Below are positions 45,813-54,602 of a DNA stretch of 64,000 bases, piece after piece. The stretch lies in assembly GCF_000970345.1 (NCBI RefSeq), contig NZ_LAQU01000010.1, positions 62,001 to 126,000 on the forward strand, written 5' to 3'. Each line of letters begins with the position of its first letter. Positions within the stretch are counted from its first letter, which is position 1. Below the pieces are notes generated by a model. The model worked only from the letters and a program-made list of their open reading frames with translations, made no database searches and had not been told where the DNA came from. The DNA is from Robbsia andropogonis. GTDB lineage: Bacteria; Pseudomonadota; Gammaproteobacteria; Burkholderiales; Burkholderiaceae. The position numbers and the translations under genes were made by a program.

Positions 45813-46676
45813 ATGAAACTTGCCCGCTACACCCTCGCCGGCGTCACGACCATCGGCGTCATCGACGGCGACCGCGTCATTCCACTGACGGCGCTCGACG
45901 CTTCCGCACCCGCCTCGATCCGCGAAGTGCTTGCAGCTGGCCCGGCGCTGCTAGCGCGTCTCGAACAGGCGCTTTCCGACGCGTCGGGTGGCGTATCGCT
46001 TAAGGACGTGAAGCTTGAAGCGCCGATTCCTGATGCCCAGAAATACCTGGCCATCGGCATGAACTATCACGATCATGCGGAGGAAGCGGCGCGAGCGGGC
46101 ATACAGGTGCCGACCAACCAATTGTGGTTCAACAAGCAGGTCACCTGCATTACCGGCCCGTTCGATCCGATATACAAGCCGAAAGTGTCCAGCAAGATGG
46201 ATTACGAGGCCGAGTTGGGCGTCGTCATCGGTAAACGTTGCCGCTATGTGAGCGTCGAGGATGCTGCAAGCGTGGTCGGCGGCTACTTTGTGGCGAACGA
46301 CGTGACCGCGCGCGACTGGCAGTTCAAAAGCCCCACCTTCACGCTGGGCAAGTCGTTCGACACGCATGGCCCGATCGGACCATGGATCACGACCGCCGAT
46401 GAGATTGCCGATCCGCACGCCCTGGAAATGAAGCTCTGGGTAAACGGAGATTTGCGCCAGAGCGCGAGCACTGGCGGCATGATCTATAACATTTGGCAGC
46501 AGATTCACGAGCTTTCCCAAGTCATGACGCTCCAGCCCGGCGATCTGATCGCGACAGGCACTTGCGCGAACGTGGGCATTGCGCTCGGCAAGTTCCTTGA
46601 GCCCGGTGACGTTGTACGGGTCGAAATCGAACGACTAGGCCATATCGAGAACGCGGTCGCAGCCGAAATTGCCTGA
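45813..46676 (+). CDS. Fumarylacetoacetate hydrolase family protein
   Basis: The 287-residue protein has an N-terminal FAH_N-like region and the C-terminal FAA_hydrolase domain. The metal-site motif is DYEAELGVVIG, with YFVANDVTARDWQ, KSFDTHGPIGPW and GDLIATGTCANVG following. In meta-cleavage routes this family acts as hydrolase, hydratase or decarboxylase on 2-hydroxy-dienoates or acylpyruvates. ATG 45813 has AGGAG eight bases upstream. It follows the dioxygenase gene by 37 bases and probably uses the cleavage product or a later intermediate. Confidence 0.9.
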   Translation: MKLARYTLAGVTTIGVIDGDRVIPLTALDASAPASIREVLAAGPALLARLEQALSDASGGVSLKDVKLEAPIPDAQKYLAIGMNYHDHAEEAARAGIQVPTNQLWFNKQVTCITGPFDPIYKPKVSSKMDYEAELGVVIGKRCRYVSVEDAASVVGGYFVANDVTARDWQFKSPTFTLGKSFDTHGPIGPWITTADEIADPHALEMKLWVNGDLRQSASTGGMIYNIWQQIHELSQVMTLQPGDLIATGTCANVGIALGKFLEPGDVVRVEIERLGHIENAVAAEIA

Positions 46677-46720
46677 ACGGCCGATGAGGCATGGCCTATA
46701 AAAATCAGGGGACACGAGAC

Positions 46721-48178
46721 ATGGTGTACGAAGTCAATTTGTTGGTCGGCGGAAAGGCCGTGCCGGCTGCGGGCGGTAAATCCTTTGAGCGTCGCAATCC
46801 ACTTTCCGGAGAGACGGTAACGCAGGCGGCCGCGGCCGGTGTCGAGGACGCCACGCTGGCAGTCGAGGCCGCCGGAACGGCGTTTCCCGCGTGGTCCACA
46901 CTCGGGCCGGGCGCCCGACGCAAACTCCTGACGGCGGCGGCTGACGCGCTGGAAGCGAAACTTCCGCAGTTCGTCGAGTCAATGACTGCCGAGACCGGCG
47001 CGAGTGCCGCATGGGCCGGTTTCAACGTGGAGGTCGCGACTGGCTTCCTGCGCGAAGCAGCGGCGCTCACGACCCAGGTAAATGGCGAGGTGATCCCATC
47101 AGACTTGCCGGGTTCGCTCGCGTTGTCGGTGCGGAAGCCGGCCGGTGTGGTGCTCGGCATGGCGCCCTGGAACGCGCCAGTGATTCTTGGGGTGCGTGCG
47201 ATTGCAGCCCCGCTCGCATGTGGCAACACGGTGGTGCTCAAGGGTTCGGAGCTCTGCCCACGCACGCATTGGCTTATCGCCGATGCGTTCCGGGACGCCG
47301 GTTTTCCGGCCGGTGTCGTCAATTTTGTCAGCCACGCGCCCGACGCGGCGGCGGCGGTCGTGGAGACGATGATTGGCCATCCCGCCGTGCGCCGGGTGAA
47401 TTTCACGGGTTCGACGCGCGTGGGGCACGTCATTGCGCTCACGTGCGCCAAGTACTTAAAGCCGGTGGTGCTCGAACTCGGTGGCAAGGCGCCACTTGTC
47501 GTGCTCGATGATGCGGATATCGACGCCGCAGTGAACGGCGCGGCATTCGGCGCATTCGCCAACTCGGGACAGATTTGCATGTCGACCGAACGGATCATCG
47601 TCGACGAAACGATCGCCGATGCATTCGTGGCACGGCTCGCGGCGAAGGCCGGTGCACTGCCGGTAGGTGATCCGCGTGGCCAGGTGCCGGTGGTGTTGGG
47701 TTCGGTGGTGGACGTCAGCACCGTCGAACGCTGCAATGCCTTTATCGACGACGCGCTGGCGAAAGGCGCGACGCTGCTGTGCGGAGGCAAATCCACGAAC
47801 ACGCTGATGCCGGCAACACTGCTCGATCATGTCACCCCCGCAATGCGAATTTACAGCGAGGAATCGTTTGGTCCCGTGAAGCCTATTGTGCGCGTACGGG
47901 GCGTCGAAGAGGCAATCGCCTGCGCCAATGACAACGAGTATGGCTTGTCGGCGGCGGTATTCGGCCGCGACGCGGCCCGCGCCTTCGAAGTGGCGAGGCG
48001 CATCGAGTCAGGCATCTGCCATATCAACGGACCGACGGTGCACGATGAAGCGCAGATGCCGTTCGGCGGTGTGAAGGCAAGCGGCATGGGGCGTTTTGGC
48101 GGTCAAGCAGGTGTGCATGAATTCACTGATCTGCGTTGGATCACGTTGCAGACCACGCCGCGCCACTACCCGTTCTGA
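46721..48178 (+). CDS. NAD(P)-dependent aldehyde dehydrogenase (salicylaldehyde/vanillin dehydrogenase-like)
   Basis: This is a 485-residue ALDH-superfamily enzyme with general-base Glu 252 (LELGGKAPLVV) and catalytic Cys 286 (GQICMSTERI). The cofactor segment reads FTGSTRVGHVIAL. The overall pattern (MAPWNAPVILGVRAIAAPLACGN) recalls aromatic and semialdehyde dehydrogenases. In this operon it probably oxidises either a ring aldehyde or the semialdehyde formed by meta-cleavage. ATG 46721 is preferred because AGGGGA lies seven bases upstream; ATG 46691 would add ten residues. Confidence 0.9.
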   Translation: MVYEVNLLVGGKAVPAAGGKSFERRNPLSGETVTQAAAAGVEDATLAVEAAGTAFPAWSTLGPGARRKLLTAAADALEAKLPQFVESMTAETGASAAWAGFNVEVATGFLREAAALTTQVNGEVIPSDLPGSLALSVRKPAGVVLGMAPWNAPVILGVRAIAAPLACGNTVVLKGSELCPRTHWLIADAFRDAGFPAGVVNFVSHAPDAAAAVVETMIGHPAVRRVNFTGSTRVGHVIALTCAKYLKPVVLELGGKAPLVVLDDADIDAAVNGAAFGAFANSGQICMSTERIIVDETIADAFVARLAAKAGALPVGDPRGQVPVVLGSVVDVSTVERCNAFIDDALAKGATLLCGGKSTNTLMPATLLDHVTPAMRIYSEESFGPVKPIVRVRGVEEAIACANDNEYGLSAAVFGRDAARAFEVARRIESGICHINGPTVHDEAQMPFGGVKASGMGRFGGQAGVHEFTDLRWITLQTTPRHYPF

Positions 48179-48207
48179 CCCATCAATCAAACATAAGGAG
48201 TTATACG

Positions 48208-49101
48208 ATGACCATAGAATTCAAGCCAGGCGTACGCTATCGCATGCCTGCCGTGTTCGGTCCGGCGCCAGGGCCCCGTCAAAAGGCGGACGGCACGCCA
48301 TGGACGCTCGAGGAATCGGGAACGATGAATGCACGATGGATGACGGTAAGCTACCGTACGAATCGCGCGCAACTGGAACGCATTCTGCCGCCGGGCTTCG
48401 CGCTACGCGGTGAGCCTGAAGTACATGTCTCGCTTGCCCAGTTCAGCGATCTGTATTGGCTGGCTGGTAGAGGGTACGGCATTCTGATGGTCGAAGTGCC
48501 GGCCGTCTATACCGGTAAGGACGAAACGATTGACGGTTCGTTCTGCCCTGTCTTATGGGAAGGTCGTCCAGATGCGATCATGACCGGGCGCGAGGAGTTG
48601 GGATTTCCAAAATTGTTTGCTGATATGCCCGATTTGCGTGTCGACCTCAAGACCGGTCTGGCGGGCGGGGACGCATCATGGTTCGACTTCAAATTTTTTG
48701 AGATGCAGATTGAAGGGCTGACTGAGGCGGGCGGTGAAAAGAAGTTACCTGGACCCGGCGGCGCGGCGCTTTTCTACAAGTACATGCCGCGCACCGGAAG
48801 CTACGGAAGTGGTGGCTGCGATGTCGCCTACACAACCACGTCGCAGCCATTGCCGCAAGCAGCCGGTGATGTGTCACCAATCAAGTTTAACGACGCGAAC
48901 TTTAAACGCTGGAAGGGCGAGAGCGGTGTCGTGAAATGGAACCGGGCAACCTTCGCGCAGTTGCCCACGACGTTTCATATCGTCAATGGAGTTGCGGATC
49001 TGGAGATTCTCGACTATCTGAGCGTTGAGATGGTCGAGTTCAGTGGTCCGGGTATTGCCGTGTCGGCCAATGTACTGCGTGCAGTCGAGCCGGCCCGCTG
49101 A
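48208..49101 (+). CDS. Acetoacetate-decarboxylase-family protein
   Basis: The 297-residue protein matches the ADC family: SYRTNRAQLERILPPGF, a Tyr-rich strand region (AQFSDLYWLAGRGYGILMVEV), and REELGFPKLFADM. Lys 135 in GFPK corresponds to the Schiff-base lysine of acetoacetate decarboxylase. ATG 48208 has AAGGAG eight bases upstream. Family members far from acetone metabolism act as decarboxylases, hydratases or aldolase-dehydratases on keto acids. Its place as the last enzyme of the meta-cleavage operon suggests a late step on a keto acid from ring fission. The exact reaction is unknown. Confidence 0.85.
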   Translation: MTIEFKPGVRYRMPAVFGPAPGPRQKADGTPWTLEESGTMNARWMTVSYRTNRAQLERILPPGFALRGEPEVHVSLAQFSDLYWLAGRGYGILMVEVPAVYTGKDETIDGSFCPVLWEGRPDAIMTGREELGFPKLFADMPDLRVDLKTGLAGGDASWFDFKFFEMQIEGLTEAGGEKKLPGPGGAALFYKYMPRTGSYGSGGCDVAYTTTSQPLPQAAGDVSPIKFNDANFKRWKGESGVVKWNRATFAQLPTTFHIVNGVADLEILDYLSVEMVEFSGPGIAVSANVLRAVEPAR

Positions 49102-49224
49102 CGCGGGAGTTTGCAAAGCGTGCCAATGCGCCAGGGTTGGGGGTGAAACAAGGCGTATGGCACGGTGCGTACGAAAAATGTCGTTGTAAAGGTAGTCGAA
49201 AATACTAATAAAATGGAGACGGAA

Positions 49225-50313
49225 ATGAAGCGATTCGTTGGAATATGTTTAGGTATACTTATGTGTTCGACAGCGTACGCACAAAGCAATGTCACGCTTT
49301 ACGGTCTGATCGACGGAGGCATTTCATACGTATCGAATCAGGGGGGGCATTCGGTTACGAAATTCGATGACGGGATCTATACGCCAAGCATGTTCGGCCT
49401 GACGGGGAACGAGGATCTGGGCGGCGGAACCAGCGCTATCTTCAACCTGCAGAGTCAATTCCAGTTAGGTACGGGAAGCGTGCTTCAGCAAGGGATTTTC
49501 GGCCGCAATGCGTATGTTGGGTTGAAAAGCAGTCGCTTCGGACAGTTGACGTTGGGTAACGTATACGACTTCATGTCTGCGTCGTTGCTGGACAAGGGAA
49601 ACAATCCCAGCGCGCTTACCGGTGGGTTGTACAGCTTCGCCGCCGGACCCTTTCAAAAACTCGGTATCCCGCAAAACTCCACGGGTTGGTTCGACTGGAG
49701 CAGGGCGAGCGGTATCCAGATGAACAGTTCCATAAAATACGAGTCACCCGTCTTTGCAGGTTTCTCCTTTGGCGCATTGTATGCGCCGGGGGGTGTTTCG
49801 GGATCGTTTGGCGCGAATTCAGGCATGAGTTTCGGTGCGAACTATGTGGCAGGGCCGTTCGGACTCGGCGCTGCTTACACGGAGAAGAAATATGCCGGAT
49901 CGTCTGGCGGATCGCCTCAGATTCCCATCAGGAATTGGGGAGTCGGCACGCATTATGTACTTGGCCCGGTCTATCTGGTCGCAGACCTTGTAACTGTTCG
50001 AAACGCATTGTCCGGTGCAACGGCATGGGCCGCCCAGGCTGGAGCCAGTTGGCATCTTACCCCAGCGTTTTCGCTCGGGGCTAGCTATATGTACATGAAA
50101 GGAAACGAGGTGCTTGATGGCAACCACGCGCATCAGGTGAGTACAATTGCGAACTACTCGCTGTCCAAGCGAACGACGGTATACGTCGAGGGCATCTATC
50201 AGCGTGCCAACTCTGGCGCACAAGCGGCGATCAATGGCATCATGGATACGTCAGGCTCGTCGAGCAATGCATCTCAAGCCATTGCGCGCGTGGGCGTTCA
50301 CACCATGTTTTGA
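49225..50313 (+). CDS. General outer-membrane porin (Omp38/OmpC-like, Burkholderiales type)
   Basis: The 362-residue porin has a Sec signal peptide (about 1-20, cut after YAQ) and starts SNVTLYGLIDGGISYVSNQ, the signature of betaproteobacterial trimeric porins. The sequence continues with barrel strands (GLTGNEDLGGGTSAIFNLQ; YVGLKSSRFGQLTLGNVYD) and ends in the terminal-strand Phe (GVHTMF) that guides outer-membrane assembly. ATG 49225 has GGAGACGGAA upstream. It follows the ADC-like gene by 123 bases and may be the outer-membrane entry of the aromatic substrate. Confidence 0.92.
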   Translation: MKRFVGICLGILMCSTAYAQSNVTLYGLIDGGISYVSNQGGHSVTKFDDGIYTPSMFGLTGNEDLGGGTSAIFNLQSQFQLGTGSVLQQGIFGRNAYVGLKSSRFGQLTLGNVYDFMSASLLDKGNNPSALTGGLYSFAAGPFQKLGIPQNSTGWFDWSRASGIQMNSSIKYESPVFAGFSFGALYAPGGVSGSFGANSGMSFGANYVAGPFGLGAAYTEKKYAGSSGGSPQIPIRNWGVGTHYVLGPVYLVADLVTVRNALSGATAWAAQAGASWHLTPAFSLGASYMYMKGNEVLDGNHAHQVSTIANYSLSKRTTVYVEGIYQRANSGAQAAINGIMDTSGSSSNASQAIARVGVHTMF

Positions 50314-50369
50314 AAGCAAACCGCGCCACGGTCGATGTAAGATAGATTGTTGGCGCACCAGCGTTTGCG

Positions 50370-51281
50370 TTAATCCAGTACGTTAGTGCGCCGGTATTCT
50401 TTTGGCGTGAGCCCCATGTGCCGCTTGAAGTGTCGGCTGAAATACGCCGGATCCTGAAAACCCAGCTCGTATGCGATGGACGAAATGCTTGACGGCACGT
50501 AGGTAAGCTTACGACAGGCCTCAAGCATCAGCCGCTGCTGTATCAGATCAAAGGCGGACTGGCCGCACAGTTTTACGCACAGCCGATGCAGGCGACTGGA
50601 TGTCACATGGAGCTTCGCGGCATAAACGCCAACTTGCCATTGTTCCTTGAAGTGTTCTTCCACGAGTGCACGGAAGCGGCTAAACAGTTCGAACTCCCCG
50701 TTCCCCGAAAGCGCGGCGGAACGGTGATCGGCCTCCAGCCGAACCAGATGCAGCAACACGCTACGCGCCAGCCATTCAAGCATCAGAGTATGGCCGGTGC
50801 GCGGCCATGCCGATTCCTCGATCAAGAGGCGCAAAAGAGATTCCAGTCGCAGGCACAGGTCCGGGACGCGCGTCAGGTCGATTGCCATCGGCCGCAGGAA
50901 AAGCGGCGAGAAAAGACTGCTATGGTCGTTTCCGTCGCCCAGTGAAAATATCACCGGTGGGTCGACCGTCAGCACGAAGCCAACCGCATCTTTCGAAAAG
51001 TCAAAGCCGTGCACCACCGACGGGTGAATGGTGATGACGACGGGCCCGTCGCGCTCCCAGACATCCTCTTCCATTTGTGCCGTAACACGGCCTGACATTA
51101 AAAAAAGTACCTGAAACAGGTTGGCATGGGTATGCGGCAGGATGTGCCAGTCGTGTATCCGGCTGCGGGTCTCGATCAATTCGATATGCACGGACTCGGC
51201 GCCATCTGGCCGGGCAATCTCGCCATAAAGGGAGAATTGCGGTATCTCGCCGATGCTGGTTTTGTTTCTACCCACGATCAT
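50370..51281 (-). CDS. pobR: AraC-family activator, probable PobR
   Basis: The 303-residue regulator has an N-terminal cupin ligand domain (HTHANLFQVLFLMSGRV; VVHGFDFSKDAVGF) and a C-terminal double helix-turn-helix (HVTSSRLHRLCVKL; SISSIAYELGFQDPAYFSRHFKRHMG). It is divergent from pobA, the arrangement of AraC-type PobR/PobC activators that respond to 4-hydroxybenzoate. ATG 51281 follows a strong GGAGGAGAC site. The gene name rests on this context and family. Confidence 0.82.
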   Translation of the reverse strand: MIVGRNKTSIGEIPQFSLYGEIARPDGAESVHIELIETRSRIHDWHILPHTHANLFQVLFLMSGRVTAQMEEDVWERDGPVVITIHPSVVHGFDFSKDAVGFVLTVDPPVIFSLGDGNDHSSLFSPLFLRPMAIDLTRVPDLCLRLESLLRLLIEESAWPRTGHTLMLEWLARSVLLHLVRLEADHRSAALSGNGEFELFSRFRALVEEHFKEQWQVGVYAAKLHVTSSRLHRLCVKLCGQSAFDLIQQRLMLEACRKLTYVPSSISSIAYELGFQDPAYFSRHFKRHMGLTPKEYRRTNVLD

Positions 51282-51395
51282 GTCTCCTCCGTTCCGGAGA
51301 ATCTGTTATTTTTAGGATGTGAAAATAGTACAAGTATTTTTCGGAATCATCCATTTCTAATTCGAAACCGCACGTCTACCATGGGTCCAAGTAAG

Positions 51396-51405
51396 GGGAT
51401 ATCCC
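51396..51405. promoter_or_regulatory. Palindrome in the pobR-pobA intergenic region
   Basis: A perfect 10-base palindrome, GGGATATCCC, lies just before the pobA ribosome site (AAGGAG, 51413-51418). A CTCCG-TTC-CGGAG inverted repeat near 51287 lies at the pobR end. Either could be a protein site, but AraC activators usually bind direct repeats, so the assignment is weak. Confidence 0.25.
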
Positions 51406-51413
51406 GTAAATAA

Positions 51414-52592
<1,179 letters not shown>

Positions 52593-52636
52593 CCGCCATG
52601 CGAACGCGCCGTTAGTAAAGCGAAGGTCAACGCCGG

Positions 52637-53350
52637 TTACATAAATTCTGCCAACGCGCCTGCGGCGGCGAACACATCAACCGTCTCTTTTGCGTGTTGG
52701 GGAATCTCCGCGCGGACTTCAGCGAGGTTTTCGGAAAGCAAGGCGCGAATAATCATCGGCGAGACGACGGCTTCATGAATACGGACAGCAAGTAACTGTG
52801 CATGTTGCTTTGCCGCCTGACGCGTGCCTTCCGTCTTCGTGCGCTGGCCGTACTCGGCAAGGGTCGTCGCTACCGCATCGATCGTGCGAGCTCGCCCGGC
52901 ATCATGAGTGAGTTTGGCAAGTGCCGGAAATCGGGGCGCTTCAGCTACCACCATCCTGATCAGACCGATGACTTCATCGCTGATCAGTCGTGCCGCGAAC
53001 AGCTGGGTCATCGCCACCAGTTGCTCCGGGAGCGTTCCCGAACGCTTTTTCTCGTAAGCAAGTTGCAAGCTTTGTTCGCAATTGCGGCGTACGACTTCCG
53101 CGAACAACGCGTCCTTGCCGTCATATCGGCTATAAAGCGTTGCCTTGCTTGCGCCGGCTGCCTCGGCAATACGATCCAGTGACGCCCCACCGAATCCACG
53201 CTCTATAAACGTTGCTGTTGCGGCATTCAGTATCCGCTCATCCACGTCTCCCGCCATGGCGTTGGGCGGTCGACCTGGCTTGCGAGAAAAAAGCGATTTG
53301 GGTAAACCGGTGGTTTCCGGTTTATTGACGATCTTGGGGATACGGCTCAC
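52637..53350 (-). CDS. TetR/AcrR-family repressor of the efflux operon
   Basis: The 237-residue regulator has a basic N-terminal extension and a TetR helix-turn-helix (ILNAATATFIERGFGGASLDRIAEAAGASKATLYSRYDGKDALF, residues about 40-83). The C-terminal domain is of the AefR-like type (LISDEVIGLIRMVVAEAPRFPALA). The start is GTG 53350 with GAGG seven bases upstream. It is divergent from the HlyD-EmrB-OMF operon and likely represses it. Two inverted repeats in the shared gap are candidate operators. Its 3' end lies 44 bases from the convergent end of pobA. Confidence 0.88.
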   Translation of the reverse strand: MSRIPKIVNKPETTGLPKSLFSRKPGRPPNAMAGDVDERILNAATATFIERGFGGASLDRIAEAAGASKATLYSRYDGKDALFAEVVRRNCEQSLQLAYEKKRSGTLPEQLVAMTQLFAARLISDEVIGLIRMVVAEAPRFPALAKLTHDAGRARTIDAVATTLAEYGQRTKTEGTRQAAKQHAQLLAVRIHEAVVSPMIIRALLSENLAEVRAEIPQHAKETVDVFAAAGALAEFM

Positions 53351-53365
53351 GAAAGCGCCTCACTA

Positions 53366-53390
53366 GATAATGCGTTCCTGGCACATTATC
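53366..53390. promoter_or_regulatory. Candidate TetR operator, inverted repeat 1
   Basis: Perfect 7-base arms GATAATG and CATTATC are separated by 11 bases in the TetR-efflux intergenic gap, close to the regulator gene. The size is plausible for a dimer site. It could also be part of overlapping promoters. Confidence 0.4.
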
Positions 53391-53411
53391 CCAAATCTCA
53401 AAAATAGAACG

Positions 53412-53425
53412 AAACGGAGTCGTTT
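53412..53425. promoter_or_regulatory. Candidate TetR operator, inverted repeat 2
   Basis: The repeat AAACG-GAGT-CGTTT lies about 40 bases before the HlyD start codon, where a repressor would block the pump promoter. AT-rich sequence with TATACC follows at 53434-53440. Confidence 0.45.
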
Positions 53426-53463
53426 TATTGTAGTATACCCTGCCTAGCCTTTTGGAGATTGTG

Positions 53464-54600
53464 ATGGCCGGTAGCGATAGCGCAGACGACAGCGCCTCTC
53501 GGTCAGGTCGGGAGAACCCGCCTGCTCCGTCAGATAACGAGCAGGGGCCGCGTGACATGCAGAAGTCATCTGCGCCGATGGGCCCGAAGCATAAGCGCCG
53601 GAACGCGCTCCTTGGCGGGGTGTTGCTGATCATTCTCGTGGCGGGATGCCTGGCCTATTGGCTTCACAGTCGTCACTATGAAAGCACCGACGATGCGTTT
53701 ATCGATAGCAACCAGAGTCAGATTGCTTCGCAGGTGAGCGGGCGCGTGACTGCATTGCTGGTGGCCGACAACCAGCATGTGGACAAAGATCAGCCACTGC
53801 TTCGGATAGACAGCCGCGACTTCGAAGTGCGCTTGAAGCAATCTGAGGCACAGGACGCGAATGCCCAAGCGCAGGTCGCGCAAGCGCGTGCCGATTTGGT
53901 GTACCAGACGGCCACGCTTTCGCAGCAGGTTGCACAGGTGCGTGTTGCGGAAGCGGATTTGACGCAGGCCAAGCAAGACCTTGCCCGCTATACTGGCACG
54001 GATCCCGCTGCAATCACGCGCCAGCAATTAGAGCAAAGCCAGGCAAGTACGAAGAGCGCGCTCGCGCGTCTCGATAGTGCCAAGGATGCCGTGCGGGCTG
54101 GCGAGGCGCAGGTCGCGTCTCAGAAAACGAAGATTGATGCAGCGCTCGCGCAGGTCCGTCAATATGACGCCGATGTCGAGAACGCGATGCTGCAGTTGAG
54201 CTACACGACAATACGAGCGCCGCAGGCCGGCAAGGTGACAAGGCGTACGGTCAATCTTGGCAACTATGTCACGCCGGGCCAGGCATTGGTCGCTGTCGTT
54301 CCCGACGACATGTGGGTGACGGCCAACTTCAAGGAAACCCAGCTGACGCATATGCGCGTGGGGCAGGCCGTTGAGGTACACATTGATGCCTACCCGGAAA
54401 GCGTGCTTCATGCACACGTCGATAGCATACAGCGTGGAACGGGTTCGGTATTCAGTACCCTTCCGGCGGAGAATGCCACCGGAAACTACGTAAAAGTCGT
54501 GCAACGCGTGCCAGTGAAAATTGTCTTCGACAACGATGATTGGCGTCATCTGCAACTGGCACCGGGACTATCAGTCACGCCGCGCGTGACGGTGAGATAG
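53464..54600 (+). CDS. HlyD/EmrA-family membrane fusion protein
   Basis: This periplasmic adaptor of 378 residues has an acidic cytoplasmic N-terminus, one membrane helix (about 43-63), the biotinyl-lipoyl half motif (GRVTALLVADNQHVDKDQPLLRID), a long alpha-helical hairpin rich in Gln and Ala, and the second lipoyl half (TTIRAPQAGKVTRRTVNLGNYVTPGQ, residues about 236-261). The family links an inner-membrane MFS pump to an outer-membrane channel. ATG 53464 has GGAG six to nine bases upstream. It is the first gene of a three-gene efflux operon. Confidence 0.9.
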   Translation: MAGSDSADDSASRSGRENPPAPSDNEQGPRDMQKSSAPMGPKHKRRNALLGGVLLIILVAGCLAYWLHSRHYESTDDAFIDSNQSQIASQVSGRVTALLVADNQHVDKDQPLLRIDSRDFEVRLKQSEAQDANAQAQVAQARADLVYQTATLSQQVAQVRVAEADLTQAKQDLARYTGTDPAAITRQQLEQSQASTKSALARLDSAKDAVRAGEAQVASQKTKIDAALAQVRQYDADVENAMLQLSYTTIRAPQAGKVTRRTVNLGNYVTPGQALVAVVPDDMWVTANFKETQLTHMRVGQAVEVHIDAYPESVLHAHVDSIQRGTGSVFSTLPAENATGNYVKVVQRVPVKIVFDNDDWRHLQLAPGLSVTPRVTVR

Positions 54601-54602
54601 TC

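Noticed and set aside
46705-47802. Minus-strand frame of 365 codons opposite the aldehyde dehydrogenase gene
   Set aside because: The translation is Ala/Ser/Thr/Pro-rich without family likeness, and the dehydrogenase on the plus strand has all catalytic residues.
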